A program made the translations under genes and the position numbers. The notes under the pieces were generated by a model, which made no database searches, was not told the origin of the DNA, and saw only the letters and a program-made list of their open reading frames with translations. Of a stretch of 64,000 nucleotides of DNA, positions 41,561 through 50,137 are shown piece after piece (within the stretch, counting starts at the first letter, position 1; each line of letters starts with the position of its first letter). Source of the DNA: FEB-7 sp964587315 (GTDB lineage: Bacteria; Pseudomonadota; Gammaproteobacteria; Burkholderiales; Usitatibacteraceae); the NCBI GenBank assembly GCA_964587315.1, contig CAZPLW010000001.1, positions 62,001 through 126,000 of the forward strand, given 5' to 3'.

Positions 41561-42207
41561 AGACCGTCCTCGCCGCCGCGCTCGTGCTGGCATCGCTCGG
41601 TGCCGCGTCCGCCTTCGCCGACGATGCGGCGATGCCCGGCCGCCGCGCCTCGCCGCCCTCGAAGGAGCCGTGGGAATTCGCGATCACGGCCTATCCGACG
41701 CAGGTGCGCGGCGGCGACAGCACCACCTCCGCCATCGCGGCGGCCGACCGCGGTCCGCTGCATCTCGAGGCGCGCTACGGCTACGAGACGAAGGATTCGC
41801 GCTCGGCCTTCGCGGGCTGGACGTTCTCGGGCGGGGAGACGGTGACGTGGGAACTCACGCCCCTCCTGGGCGGCGGGTGGGGGCCGGTGAAGGCCTTCAT
41901 CCCCGGGTTCGAGGCGAGCCTCGGCTGGGGCAAGTTCGACTTCTATGTCGAGGCCGAATTCGTGCGCGACCGGAACGACAGCGCCGCCAATTACAACTAT
42001 GCCTGGAGCGAGCTGGGCTTCAAGGCGGCCGAGTGGCTGCGGATCGGCGCCGTCGGCCAGCGCACGAAACTCTACGGCGGCGAGCGCGAGTTCCAGCGCG
42101 GGCCCTTCGTGCAGGTGACCTGGAAGCGCGCGACCTTCGGCGCCTTCTGGTTCAACCCGGGATCGAGCGAGCAGGTGTTCGTCGGCGCGATCGGCGTCGC
42201 GTTCTAG
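41557..42207 (+). CDS. Outer-membrane beta-barrel protein of unknown function
   Basis: 216 residues. A signal peptide (MKTVLAAALVLASLGAASAFA) precedes antiparallel strands with alternating aromatics: WEFAITAYPTQVRGGDST, HLEARYGYETKDSRSAF, WELTPLLGGGWGPVKAF and the end VFVGAIGVAF, an outer-membrane insertion signal. No homologue function is recognised. It closes the yiaW-to-barrel operon and overlaps the BASS symporter stop on the other strand by 4 bp (CTAG), leaving no room for a terminator between the two genes. Confidence 0.78.
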   Translation: MKTVLAAALVLASLGAASAFADDAAMPGRRASPPSKEPWEFAITAYPTQVRGGDSTTSAIAAADRGPLHLEARYGYETKDSRSAFAGWTFSGGETVTWELTPLLGGGWGPVKAFIPGFEASLGWGKFDFYVEAEFVRDRNDSAANYNYAWSELGFKAAEWLRIGAVGQRTKLYGGEREFQRGPFVQVTWKRATFGAFWFNPGSSEQVFVGAIGVAF

Positions 42208-43082
42208 TCGCGCTGCAGGTCCGCGCCCGACCGGCGCCGCCACACCATGTACGGGACGACGGTGAGCGCCGAGACGAGCAGGTAGGCCACGATCACCGCA
42301 TAGATGGGCGAGGCCGCGTTGTTGAGCGAGGCCACGAGCAGCGCGAGGCCCGGATTGCGCGCCGCCGCGGTGATGGCCACGGCCGTTCGCGTGCCCGGCT
42401 CCGGCCCGCCCAGCAGCTGGCCCATGGCGAGCGCGCCGAGGGTGACGAGGACGATGGCGACCCCCACCTTCGTGCCCGCCAGCAGGACGAGCGGGAACAT
42501 CTCGACGACGGCGAGGATGGCGAGCACGAGGAGCAACGCGGTCCCCGCGGGCGAGAGCTTCGCCTCCAGCCACGCGGCGCCCGACGCGGTGAAGTGGCGC
42601 ACGAGCATGCCCAGACCCAGCGGCAGCAACTGCGCCATGCAAACCTGCTTGGCGAGCGGCCAGGGCTCGATGGCGGCGCTTCCGCCGTAGTACTCGTTGA
42701 GCCCCGCGATCGACAGCGGCATCGACACCACCGCGAGGATCGCCACCGAGATCTGCAGTCCCGGCGCGAAGGCCTTGTGCCCGCCCGACTTGAGCGACTT
42801 GCGCAGCGCCACCGGCGCGCCCGGCGAGACGGCCATGAGCACGAGGCCCACCTCCGCCAGGCGCGGGAGCCCGAGCGCGTGGGCGACGAGGATCGCCAGC
42901 GCCGGCACGGCGACCAGCACCGCGAAGAGCGCCTTCAGCATGATTCCCGGCCGGCGCCAGATCCAGCGGAATTCGCCGAACGCGACGCCCAGGCCGATCG
43001 AGAACATGACCGTGAACACCGTCGCCATCGCGACGGCGGCGAGGAGCCAGTCCGGGACGACCCCGGTCATCCCGGCGGGCAT
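42204..43082 (-). CDS. Bile acid:sodium symporter (BASS) family transporter
   Basis: 292 residues with about nine membrane helices. The BASS-type half-repeats are visible as MATVFTVMFSIGLGVAFGEF, VLMAVSPGAPVALRKSL and ITAAARNPGLALLVASLNNA. Bacterial members carry sodium-coupled organic acids such as pantoate, pyruvate or arsenite; the substrate is not deducible here. It converges with the barrel gene with a shared CTAG stop, and lies 5 bp downstream of the unknown gene at 43088, with which it may be co-transcribed. Confidence 0.82.
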   Translation of the reverse strand: MPAGMTGVVPDWLLAAVAMATVFTVMFSIGLGVAFGEFRWIWRRPGIMLKALFAVLVAVPALAILVAHALGLPRLAEVGLVLMAVSPGAPVALRKSLKSGGHKAFAPGLQISVAILAVVSMPLSIAGLNEYYGGSAAIEPWPLAKQVCMAQLLPLGLGMLVRHFTASGAAWLEAKLSPAGTALLLVLAILAVVEMFPLVLLAGTKVGVAIVLVTLGALAMGQLLGGPEPGTRTAVAITAAARNPGLALLVASLNNAASPIYAVIVAYLLVSALTVVPYMVWRRRSGADLQRD

Positions 43083-43087
43083 GGGCG

Positions 43088-44098
43088 CTAGATCAGGAGC
43101 CGCTTGGCTTCGGCGAACACGTCGCGGGCGCGGATCGCGTCGCGGGGAATGGCGATGGGCAGCACGACGATGGCCTGGCCGCCCGAGTTGCGCACCTCCA
43201 CGAGGTCGAGCTGCACCGTCGTGCCGCCGGGCTCGTCCTGGCGGATGCCCAGGCGGTCCATGAGGATGGAGAGCGGCTGCGCGAAGAGCTGTTCCGGCGC
43301 CTTGTCGAGCGTCTCCACGAGGATGTCGAGGTGGCGCGGCAGCGTCGCGGCGCCCGTGCCCGTGGCCACGAGGTCCCGCTCGATCTGCGCGAGCTTCGCC
43401 TCGAGCGTGGCCGCGTCCGCGCTCTCGCCGGACTCGCCGCCCGCGAGGCCGAAATTGGACGACTGCAGCGCCCGCACCTTGGCCTTGAGCACCGACTGGC
43501 CGGCCTCGAGCGCCTCGCGCTCCTTGCTCGCCAGGGTGATCTGCGTGAGGGCCCGGGTGAGGATCTGGTCGAACGCGCGGCGCATGACGAGACGGCGGTT
43601 CTCCTCCGCGCTCGCCTGCGGCTCGAGCAGGCGGTGCTTGTCGAAGCTCACCTGCACCTGCGAGACCTCGCGCTGCAGGTGCTCGCCCTGCATCGCCATG
43701 CCGAGCACCTTCTTCTCCGTGCGCTCGACGACGAGGAGCGCGTACACGGGATCGGCGCCGCCCTGGGGGCTCTCGAGGAAATCGAGGAGCGCGCGGTCGG
43801 CGCCGAAGACCTCCGCCATGCGCGCGGGCGAGGCGAAGAACGAGGCGAGGCGATCGTCCTCGCCGTAGGTGCGCGCGCTGGCCTCCACGGGGGCCGGCAG
43901 CGCGCCCACCAGCGCGATGACGTGGTCGATGGCCTTCACGACGGCGGGCTCGAGGCGCTTCCGGTGCCCGGAGATCGAGCGCAGGCGCGGATCGGTGGCG
44001 TCGAGGGCGCGGTCGATGGCCGCCTCGATCACGATCCGGTCGTAGAGGGCGTTGCCCGCCGGCTTCGCGCCGAAGAGGGACTGGAAGAGCTTCAGCAT
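43088..44098 (-). CDS. Cytoplasmic protein of unknown function, divergent from ppk2
   Basis: 336 residues, no signal peptide or membrane helix. It is largely helical with polar heptads (EGEHLQREVSQVQVSF, SKEREALEAGQSVLKAKV), with conserved-looking stretches HLDILVETLDKAPEQLF and LDLVEVRNSGGQAIVVLPIA. I do not recognise a family. ATG 44098 (MLKLFQSLFGAKPAGN) is chosen as the first plausible start. It is transcribed away from the PPK2 gene with 153 bp between, and may share regulation with it. Confidence 0.65.
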   Translation of the reverse strand: MLKLFQSLFGAKPAGNALYDRIVIEAAIDRALDATDPRLRSISGHRKRLEPAVVKAIDHVIALVGALPAPVEASARTYGEDDRLASFFASPARMAEVFGADRALLDFLESPQGGADPVYALLVVERTEKKVLGMAMQGEHLQREVSQVQVSFDKHRLLEPQASAEENRRLVMRRAFDQILTRALTQITLASKEREALEAGQSVLKAKVRALQSSNFGLAGGESGESADAATLEAKLAQIERDLVATGTGAATLPRHLDILVETLDKAPEQLFAQPLSILMDRLGIRQDEPGGTTVQLDLVEVRNSGGQAIVVLPIAIPRDAIRARDVFAEAKRLLI

Positions 44099-44219
44099 GG
44101 GTCCCCCATCAGGCCACGGCTCGCGAGCCGGCGTCAATTCGTGCCGATGCGGCATTTCTTGACGGGCGACAAATGGCGGGTCGATTCACGCCGGCCGCGG
44201 TGACACAATGGGCGGGTGA

Positions 44220-44238
44220 GCCCCGCGCATCGCGGGGC
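44220..44238 (+). promoter_or_regulatory. Perfect hairpin in the ppk2 leader
   Basis: GCCCCGCG and CGCGGGGC form an 8-bp all-GC stem with a CAT loop, ending 14 bp before the ppk2 ATG and just ahead of its GGAGG site. No U-tract follows, so it is not a terminator. It may stabilise the mRNA end or modulate ribosome access. Confidence 0.5.
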
Positions 44239-44251
44239 GAAGGAGGATTCC

Positions 44252-45154
44252 ATGGCGAAGAAGACGAAGGCCGCGAAGGCCAAGGACGTGAAGGCCGCGA
44301 AATCGAAGCCGGCGAAAGCGGTGAAGCCGGGCAAGTCCGCGAAGCCGGGCAAGAAGAAGGCGGCCGCCGCGGAATCCCCGGAACCGATGGGGAACAAGGA
44401 ATACGCCCGCGAGATGAAGAAGCTGCACATCGAGCTCGTGAAGCTGCAGGAGTGGGTGAAGCACGCCGGGCTCAAGGTCCTGGTCATCTTCGAAGGCCGC
44501 GACACGGCCGGCAAGGGCGGCACCATCAAGGCGATCACCGAGCGCGTGAGCCCGCGCACCTTCCGCGTGATCGCGCTGCCGGCGCCTTCGGACCGCGAGA
44601 AGTCGCAGATGTACATCCAGCGCTACATCCAGCACTTCCCCGCCGCGGGCGAAGTGGTGATCTTCGACCGCAGCTACTACAACCGCGCGGGCGTCGAGCG
44701 CGTGATGGGCTTCTGCCCCGAGCCGGCGGTGCTCAAGTTCCTCGAGGACGTGCCCAAGGTCGAGAAGGCGATGGTCGACTCCGGCATCATCCTCATCAAG
44801 TACTGGCTCGAGGTGAGCGCGGACGAGCAGACGCGGCGCCTGTCGGCGCGCATCGATGACGGGCGCAAGACCTGGAAGCTCTCGCCGATGGACCTCAAGA
44901 GCTACTCCAAGTGGTACGACTATTCGCGGGCGCGCGACGACATGTTCAAGTACACGCACACGGCCTGGGCGCCCTGGATCGTGGCCGACTCCAACGACAA
45001 GCAGCGGGCGCGCCTGAACATCATCAGCGACCTGCTGGCGCGGGTGCCGTACAAGGAAGCCCCGCGCGAGACGACCAAGCTGCCCAAGCGGGAGAAGGAC
45101 AAGTCCTACCGCGAGCCGGAGCACGAGGTGGCCCGCGTGAAGGAACGCTACTGA
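44252..45154 (+). CDS. ppk2: Polyphosphate kinase 2 (PPK2)
   Basis: 300 residues. The PPK2 domain has Walker A GRDTAGKGG (82-90), Walker B region VVIFDRSYYNRAGVERVM (Asp139, Arg140) and the lid segment. PPK2 uses polyphosphate to phosphorylate nucleotides or the reverse. ATG 44252 has a GGAGG site 7 bases upstream. The first 45 residues form an unusual lysine/alanine/proline tail (KKTKAAKAKDVKAAKSK), resembling histone-H1-like basic tails, absent from many PPK2s and possibly binding polyphosphate or DNA. The phosphate link to phoBR is suggestive, but the genes are 27 kb apart. Confidence 0.92.
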   Translation: MAKKTKAAKAKDVKAAKSKPAKAVKPGKSAKPGKKKAAAAESPEPMGNKEYAREMKKLHIELVKLQEWVKHAGLKVLVIFEGRDTAGKGGTIKAITERVSPRTFRVIALPAPSDREKSQMYIQRYIQHFPAAGEVVIFDRSYYNRAGVERVMGFCPEPAVLKFLEDVPKVEKAMVDSGIILIKYWLEVSADEQTRRLSARIDDGRKTWKLSPMDLKSYSKWYDYSRARDDMFKYTHTAWAPWIVADSNDKQRARLNIISDLLARVPYKEAPRETTKLPKREKDKSYREPEHEVARVKERY

Positions 45155-45158
45155 CCCG

Positions 45159-45689
45159 CTAGGACGGCGGAATGGCGAGGCGGCAGACCCGCAGGCTGAA
45201 ATCGTCGGGATGCCGCTTCACCTCGAACCCCAGGCGCGCCGCGAGTCGCAGCATCGCCGCGTTCTCGGCGAGCACGAAGCCTTCCATCTCGCGCTCGCCG
45301 TTCGCGCCCGCCGCCTGCACGAGCGTCTCGAGCAGCACGCGTCCCAGGCCCGCGCCGGTCCAGGCGTCGGTGACGCTCATCGCGAACTCGCAGGACGCGC
45401 CGCGGGGCTCGCCGAGGTACATGGCGGTGCCCACGATGTCGATGCCGTCGTCCGCGGGCACCGTCGCCGCGATGCCCAGCCCGCACCGGGCGAGCTTGCC
45501 GAAGGCCGTGCGAAGCGCCTCGACGTTCGCCTCGCGCACCGGGCGCATGAAGCGCGTGTAGCGCGCGTCCGGTCCCAGCCGGCCGAAGGCCTGGAGCAGT
45601 TCGGCCTCGTCGGAGGCAGCGATCGCGCGGAGATGGACGGTGCGGCCGTCCCGGAGGAGGACGTCGCGGGGTTCGAACAGGGCGGGCAT
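45159..45689 (-). CDS. GNAT-family N-acetyltransferase
   Basis: 176 residues of GNAT fold. N-terminal strands read DVLLRDGRTVHLRAIAASDE, the acetyl-CoA loop is AWTGAGLGRVLLETLVQAAG (Q/R-x-x-G-x-G/A motif, about 110-130), and the last strands are NAAMLRLAARLGFEVKR. It acetylates an unknown amine; related proteins act as protein lysine acetyltransferase domains. It is convergent with ppk2, 4 bp apart, and lies 22 bp downstream of the barrel gene. Confidence 0.85.
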   Translation of the reverse strand: MPALFEPRDVLLRDGRTVHLRAIAASDEAELLQAFGRLGPDARYTRFMRPVREANVEALRTAFGKLARCGLGIAATVPADDGIDIVGTAMYLGEPRGASCEFAMSVTDAWTGAGLGRVLLETLVQAAGANGEREMEGFVLAENAAMLRLAARLGFEVKRHPDDFSLRVCRLAIPPS

Positions 45690-45711
45690 GACCCGGCCAT
45701 GCTACACGCGC

Positions 45712-46860
45712 CTAGCGCCAGGCGCTCCCCATGATGAGGTAGACCGCCTTGTCCTCGGGGCCGCGCGCCACGTCGATGCCCACGCGCATCCCGAGCGCCC
45801 GCGTGAGCAGGTAGCGGAACCCCACGCCGACGGTCGTGCGCGAGGGCTCGTCGCGCAGCGCCGAGTTCGAACCGGCCGCCCGGCCCGCGCCCGCGAAGCC
45901 CACGAGCGACCAGCGCCCGTCGAGGTTCCAGCGCCCCTCGATCTCGGCGAGGGCGACGCGGTCGCCCTGGTAGCGCATCGCCGGGATGCCGCGCAGCTCG
46001 ATGAAGGGACGCGCGTAGAACGGCGCGTCGCCGTCGACGGCTTGCACGTCGGCGCGAAGGCCCACGACGAGCGAATCGCCGACCGGGTGGAAGCCCTGCA
46101 GCGCGAGGCGCGAGCGGGTGAACTCGTAGTCGCTGCCGAGCGAGGGCGCGAACCGGATCGCCTCGAAGTAGGCGCGAAGCCCGGCATTGGGCGTAAAGAT
46201 GTTGTCGCGCCCGTCGTACTCCACCACCGGGCCCAGGCCCGACATCGCGGCGTCGAGGTCGGCCCGCGGCGGCTCCGGGGAGCCGTCCCGCGCGAACTTC
46301 ACCTTCACGTTCGAGCCCATGTAGCGAAGGCCCGCCCACCACTCCGTATCGCCGAAGCGCCGGCGCACGTCCGCCACGGCGAGCGAGCCATCGAGGTTCA
46401 CGTCGCGCCCGTCCGCGGTGGCGCCGGTGCCGATGCCGGGCGTGCCGTACCAGGCGAGGTTGATCGAGCCGCGCGCCAATCCGGCGAGGTAGCGCCAGCG
46501 CCGGCCCTCGCTGAAGCCCAGGTGGCCGATGCCGCCGCCCTTCGTGCCGTTCTCCGTGCCGAACGCGGCGCCGGCCGTGATGTCGGGCGGCTCGAACGTG
46601 CGTACGCCCGCGGGACTCGGCGGGGCATCCGGGTTTCGATGGAAGAAGAGAAGCGCCGCGCCACCGCCGTAGCCGATCGCGGGCTCGGTGATGACGATGG
46701 GGACCGGCAGGAAGCCCTTGCGCTCGAGGAGCCAGCGGCTGGCGTCCAGGCGGCCATCGACCGGATCGCGGAAGATCTCGTCGTCCCAGGGGGCGGCGGA
46801 CGAGGCGGCGGGAGCCAGCGCGGTGAGCGCGGCGAGCCCCGCCAGGCGAAGCGACTTCAA
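45712..46860 (-). CDS. Omp85-like (Bac_surface_Ag) outer-membrane barrel without POTRA domains
   Basis: 382 residues. A signal peptide (LKSLRLAGLAALTALAPAAS) is followed directly by a barrel of the surface-antigen/Omp85 class: ITEPAIGYGGGAALLFFHRN, GLGPVVEYDGRDNIFTPNAG (typical D15 strand), YARPFIELRGIPAMRY and end VYLIMGSAWR. No POTRA domains are present, so it is not an assembly factor like TamA. The TTG start at 46860 overlaps the SYLF stop by 4 bp, making it the fourth gene of module 2. The function is unknown. Confidence 0.8.
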   Translation of the reverse strand: MKSLRLAGLAALTALAPAASSAAPWDDEIFRDPVDGRLDASRWLLERKGFLPVPIVITEPAIGYGGGAALLFFHRNPDAPPSPAGVRTFEPPDITAGAAFGTENGTKGGGIGHLGFSEGRRWRYLAGLARGSINLAWYGTPGIGTGATADGRDVNLDGSLAVADVRRRFGDTEWWAGLRYMGSNVKVKFARDGSPEPPRADLDAAMSGLGPVVEYDGRDNIFTPNAGLRAYFEAIRFAPSLGSDYEFTRSRLALQGFHPVGDSLVVGLRADVQAVDGDAPFYARPFIELRGIPAMRYQGDRVALAEIEGRWNLDGRWSLVGFAGAGRAAGSNSALRDEPSRTTVGVGFRYLLTRALGMRVGIDVARGPEDKAVYLIMGSAWR

Positions 46861-47420
46861 TTCAGCTCGGTGTCCTTGTAGTACTTGGTGCCCTTGGCGG
46901 TGAGCTCGGCGGCGAGCCCGTCGTCGGTGAGCTGGTAGAGCCAGACGCCCGGCGAGATGGACATCGCGCCGGCATAGACCTCCGAGCCCTTGCCGCTCAC
47001 CTGGGCCGAGGCGGTGGCCTGCGCGCCCAGTTCCCAGCCGGCGTTGATGAACTTGTCCAGGTCGGACTGCTTCTCGAAGACCCAGACCAGACGGAACTTC
47101 TTCACGCCGACGCCCAGGCCCGCCTGGACCTCGACCATCTTCATGAAGGTCTCCTTCTTCGCCTTGCGGTTCACGGCGAGGCCGGACCCCGAGCCGCCGC
47201 CCGCGAAGAGGATCTTCATGCCGAAATTGCTGAAGACCGCGTAGCCGGCGGAGCGCTCGATGGCGTCCTTCGCGTGGGGCTGCGACTTGTAGAGGCGCTG
47301 GAGCGTGTTCTCCGTGACGTCGCGCACGTCCTGGCGCTTCTCTTCCACCGAGGCCGCGAAGGCCGGCCCGCCCAGCGCGAGCACGGCGGCGAGGCAAAGC
47401 GATGCGATGCGGGGGTTCAT
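46857..47420 (-). CDS. SYLF-domain lipid-binding protein
   Basis: 187 residues, signal peptide (to about residue 22, GGPAFAA), then a SYLF (YSC84-type) domain: IERSAGYAVFSNFGMKILFA, VNRKAKKETFMKMVEVQAGL and the glycine-rich AGAMSISPGVWLYQL. SYLF proteins bind phosphoinositides in eukaryotes and are exported in bacteria, with unknown ligands. It overlaps the DUF2950 stop by 4 bp (ATGA) and the barrel gene by 4 bp. It occupies the position of the glycine-zipper gene in module 1. Confidence 0.88.
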   Translation of the reverse strand: MNPRIASLCLAAVLALGGPAFAASVEEKRQDVRDVTENTLQRLYKSQPHAKDAIERSAGYAVFSNFGMKILFAGGGSGSGLAVNRKAKKETFMKMVEVQAGLGVGVKKFRLVWVFEKQSDLDKFINAGWELGAQATASAQVSGKGSEVYAGAMSISPGVWLYQLTDDGLAAELTAKGTKYYKDTELN

Positions 47421-48415
47421 TGGGGAGCCTTTTTCCAGCGCTTGTCGGGATCGAAGCGCGTCAACTTTCCGGCGACGGCCGCCGTGTCCTTGCCCAGATC
47501 CGCCTCGTAGACCACGCCGTCGTGGTTCACGATGAAGGACATCACGCCCGAGACGCCGTACTTGGCCGGGTACGCGACGACCGCGAAGCCGCCGAAGAGC
47601 ATGCCGTTCACCAGGTAATCGTACTTGCCGCCCGGCGCGAAGCCGCCCTGGCCCGTGAGGATGCGGAAGTAGTACCCGTTGTAGGGTGCGGGCTGGCCAC
47701 TGGCCAGCTTCCCCTTGCCGTAGCCCTTTTCCGCCGCCCGGGCCACCAGGGGGCCGAGCGGGCTCTGCGGCTCGCCGGACTTCGTCTCCCAGTACAGGCC
47801 GTCCTTCTTGCCGGAGGTCGAAAGCAGGCGCGCGGCGTAATTGCGCACGCCGTTGCCGTCCGAATCGTTGGCCGCGTACTCGCGCTGCGCGTCCACGATG
47901 GCGAGCAGCGTCTGGATGGTGTCGAGCTCGTTGCGGCCCACGCGGCGGTTGGTGATCTCCTCGCGGCCGGCCTCGGCATCGAAGGCCCAGGCGCTGCCGC
48001 GCTTCACGATCGGCGCGGCGAACGGGTAGTCGTCCTTGCCGACGACGAGGGTCGCCTTGGCGTCGCCGTCCTTCACGAGCGCGTTCTTCTCGTCGTAGGC
48101 GGCGGCGAAGCGCTTCCAGGCGTTGGCGTCGGCCACCTTGTCGCCGGTGAAGATCCAGCTGCGCGAGGCGGGGCCCACGACACCGACGAGCGCGTCCACG
48201 TCGGCGGCCTTCACCGCATCCACGAGGGCCTTGGCGGCCTCCTCGGGCGTGGCGAAGGTGCGCTGCTTGGCCGGGGCTTTCTTCGGCGCCGCGGCGGCCG
48301 GCTTGGCGGCGGCCTTGGCTTCGGGGGCCGCCTGCGCGTGGGCGCCGGCGGACAGGGTCAGGGTGAACGCCGCGGCGAGCGAGGCGACGATCGGGGTCAG
48401 CTTGTTCATGTTCAT
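47417..48415 (-). CDS. DUF2950 family protein, copy 2
   Basis: 332 residues, exported (cleavage near SAGAHAQA). The DUF2950 domain matches copy 1 closely: FATPEEAAKALVDAVKA, NRRVGRNELDTIQTLLAIVD, NGYYFRILTGQGGFAPGGK, IVNHDGVVYEADLG. The function is unknown. It follows DUF3300 copy 2 after 24 bp, where copy 1 overlaps by 1 bp. The alanine/lysine-rich linker (APEAKAAAKPAAAAPKK) after the signal peptide is longer than in copy 1. Confidence 0.88.
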   Translation of the reverse strand: MNMNKLTPIVASLAAAFTLTLSAGAHAQAAPEAKAAAKPAAAAPKKAPAKQRTFATPEEAAKALVDAVKAADVDALVGVVGPASRSWIFTGDKVADANAWKRFAAAYDEKNALVKDGDAKATLVVGKDDYPFAAPIVKRGSAWAFDAEAGREEITNRRVGRNELDTIQTLLAIVDAQREYAANDSDGNGVRNYAARLLSTSGKKDGLYWETKSGEPQSPLGPLVARAAEKGYGKGKLASGQPAPYNGYYFRILTGQGGFAPGGKYDYLVNGMLFGGFAVVAYPAKYGVSGVMSFIVNHDGVVYEADLGKDTAAVAGKLTRFDPDKRWKKAPQ

Positions 48416-48439
48416 GGTCTCCGTGTCCTGGGGTATGGG

Positions 48440-49732
48440 TCAGCCGCGACGTCCGCCGCCACGCCCACCGCCGCCACCACCGGCACCGCCGCCACCGCCC
48501 ATCGAGGACCGGCTCGAACTGCCGCGCGAACTCGCGTCGCGCGTCGAGGCGCCGGACCCGGACCCGGAGAATCCGCCGCCGCCACCGCCCTGGCGGGTTG
48601 AGGCCCCACCTCCGCCCATGTCGCGGCTGCCGGTGCTCGCCGACCCGCGCGAGCCCATGCCCTGCGTGTTGGCCTGGGCGGCGCGGTTGCCCGCGTCGCG
48701 ACCGCCGGCGTCGCGGCTGCCCGCGCTGGCGCGATCGGCCTGCGAGACGCGGTCGTTCAGCTGGCCCTTGTCCATGGATTTCAACTCCCCGCGTCCCTGC
48801 TCGGCGTGACCCCGGAACTGCTCGCGAGACTGCGCGGCCTTCGCGTCGCCGCCGCGGTTGTACTTCTGCGCGGTGGCGTTGTCGCGGTAGCTCACGCCCT
48901 TGCGGTGGTCGGCGTTGTGCTGGAAGTTGTTGTTCTGGAGGTTCGTCCGGTTGAAGTTGTTGTAGTTGTTCCGGTTGATGTTGATCTCGTTGCCGCCCCA
49001 GTTGCAGCCGCCCCAGATGGCCGCGCCCACGAAGACGCCGGTGGCGAACGCGACGCCCGGCGCGTAGACGTATCCGGGCGGATACATGTAGTACGGCGGA
49101 TACGAGTACCACCAGGAACCGTAGACGACCGACGGGTTGTACGTCGGCACGTAGACCGTCTCGGGCTTGGCGGACTCGATGATGTAGACCGTCTTGTTCT
49201 CGACGGTCTCCGTCTTCACGTTCTGCTCGGGCGTCGTCTTCAGGTTGCCCGCGGCCTGGGCCTTGGCGCGAAGCGACTGGACCGTCGCCATCACCGGCTT
49301 CTGGTCGACGAGAAAGGCGTCGCCCAGCTTCTGCGTCCAGGAGAGGTTCTCGTTCATCTGCTTGAGCACCTGGGGCACGGCGGTGAGCGCCTTCACGGCC
49401 GGGTCCCACGCCTGCTTCTGCATCGCGTCCTCGAGCGCCTTGTCCTTCACGCCCGGGTTGGCCTTCGACCAGCGCGCCGCCTCGACGACCTCGAGCGGGT
49501 AGGTGGAGGCCATGAGGATCTGGGCGATGAGCGCGTCCGGATAGAGCGCGATCGGCGCGAGGAGCTGGTCGAGCTCCTGCTGGCTGACGGCGGCGGCGGG
49601 TGCGGCAGCGGGTGTCGTGGCCGGCGCGGCAGCCGGGGCGGGGGCCGGAGCCTGGCCCTGGACGACGGGCATCACGAGGCAGGCGGAAACGGCCAAAGCG
49701 AGCGCGCGGGAAGAGCGAGCGGTAAGGGACAT
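48440..49732 (-). CDS. DUF3300 family protein, copy 2
   Basis: 430 residues. The signal peptide and DUF3300 domain follow the same plan as copy 1 (QQELDQLLAPIALYPDALIA, SYPPYYMYPPGYVYAPGVAF), with an asparagine-rich segment (EININRNNYNNFNRTN) and a Gly/Ser/Arg tail containing RDAGGRDAG and GGGGGRGGG stretches. ATG 49732 is chosen; ATG 49759 would add nine residues. The tail differs strongly from copy 1 while bases 49373-49522 are identical to it, which shows that the domain and the tail evolve separately. Confidence 0.87.
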   Translation of the reverse strand: MSLTARSSRALALAVSACLVMPVVQGQAPAPAPAAAPATTPAAAPAAAVSQQELDQLLAPIALYPDALIAQILMASTYPLEVVEAARWSKANPGVKDKALEDAMQKQAWDPAVKALTAVPQVLKQMNENLSWTQKLGDAFLVDQKPVMATVQSLRAKAQAAGNLKTTPEQNVKTETVENKTVYIIESAKPETVYVPTYNPSVVYGSWWYSYPPYYMYPPGYVYAPGVAFATGVFVGAAIWGGCNWGGNEININRNNYNNFNRTNLQNNNFQHNADHRKGVSYRDNATAQKYNRGGDAKAAQSREQFRGHAEQGRGELKSMDKGQLNDRVSQADRASAGSRDAGGRDAGNRAAQANTQGMGSRGSASTGSRDMGGGGASTRQGGGGGGFSGSGSGASTRDASSRGSSSRSSMGGGGGAGGGGGGRGGGRRG

Positions 49733-49807
49733 TTTTCGTTCTCGCAGCGTGGGGAACACCCATTGTACCCGCCGGCCGGATGTCCCCCTACGCGGGGCCG
49801 GGCGGGT

Positions 49808-50080
49808 TCAGTCGCGGATGCGCGCGCCCTTGATCGTGCCCTTGGGCAGGGTCGCTTCCTTCCAGAAGGCGCCCGCGGGACCGCGCAGGGCCATGTACTT
49901 GATGTTGGCGACCGGGAAGATGAGCAGCCCCCCGTCGGAATCGATGACGAGGTGCTTCGCCGCCAGGAAATCGGCCACCTTCATCTGCTTGGCGGCCGTG
50001 TTGGCGGCCTGTTCGGGAAAGTCGAAGGAGAGCTTGCTGCCGTCGACGAAATGGATGGTGAGGATGCGGTCGTTCTGCAC
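49808..50080 (-). CDS. Small conserved-looking cytoplasmic protein
   Basis: 90 residues, no signal peptide. Alternating strands RILTIHFVDGSKLSFDF, HLVIDSDGGLLIFPVANIKY and the end GTIKGARIRD suggest a small beta-rich fold. I do not recognise a family. It is divergent from the metX promoter, with about 57 bp between its start and the -35 box, and its own upstream region overlaps that promoter zone. A role in methionine metabolism is not indicated by the sequence. Confidence 0.6.
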   Translation of the reverse strand: MQNDRILTIHFVDGSKLSFDFPEQAANTAAKQMKVADFLAAKHLVIDSDGGLLIFPVANIKYMALRGPAGAFWKEATLPKGTIKGARIRD

Positions 50081-50137
50081 GATGTTCTCCGGTCGCGAGG
50101 GGATCCACCGACGATAGCAGAGCCGCGCCGGGGCGGA

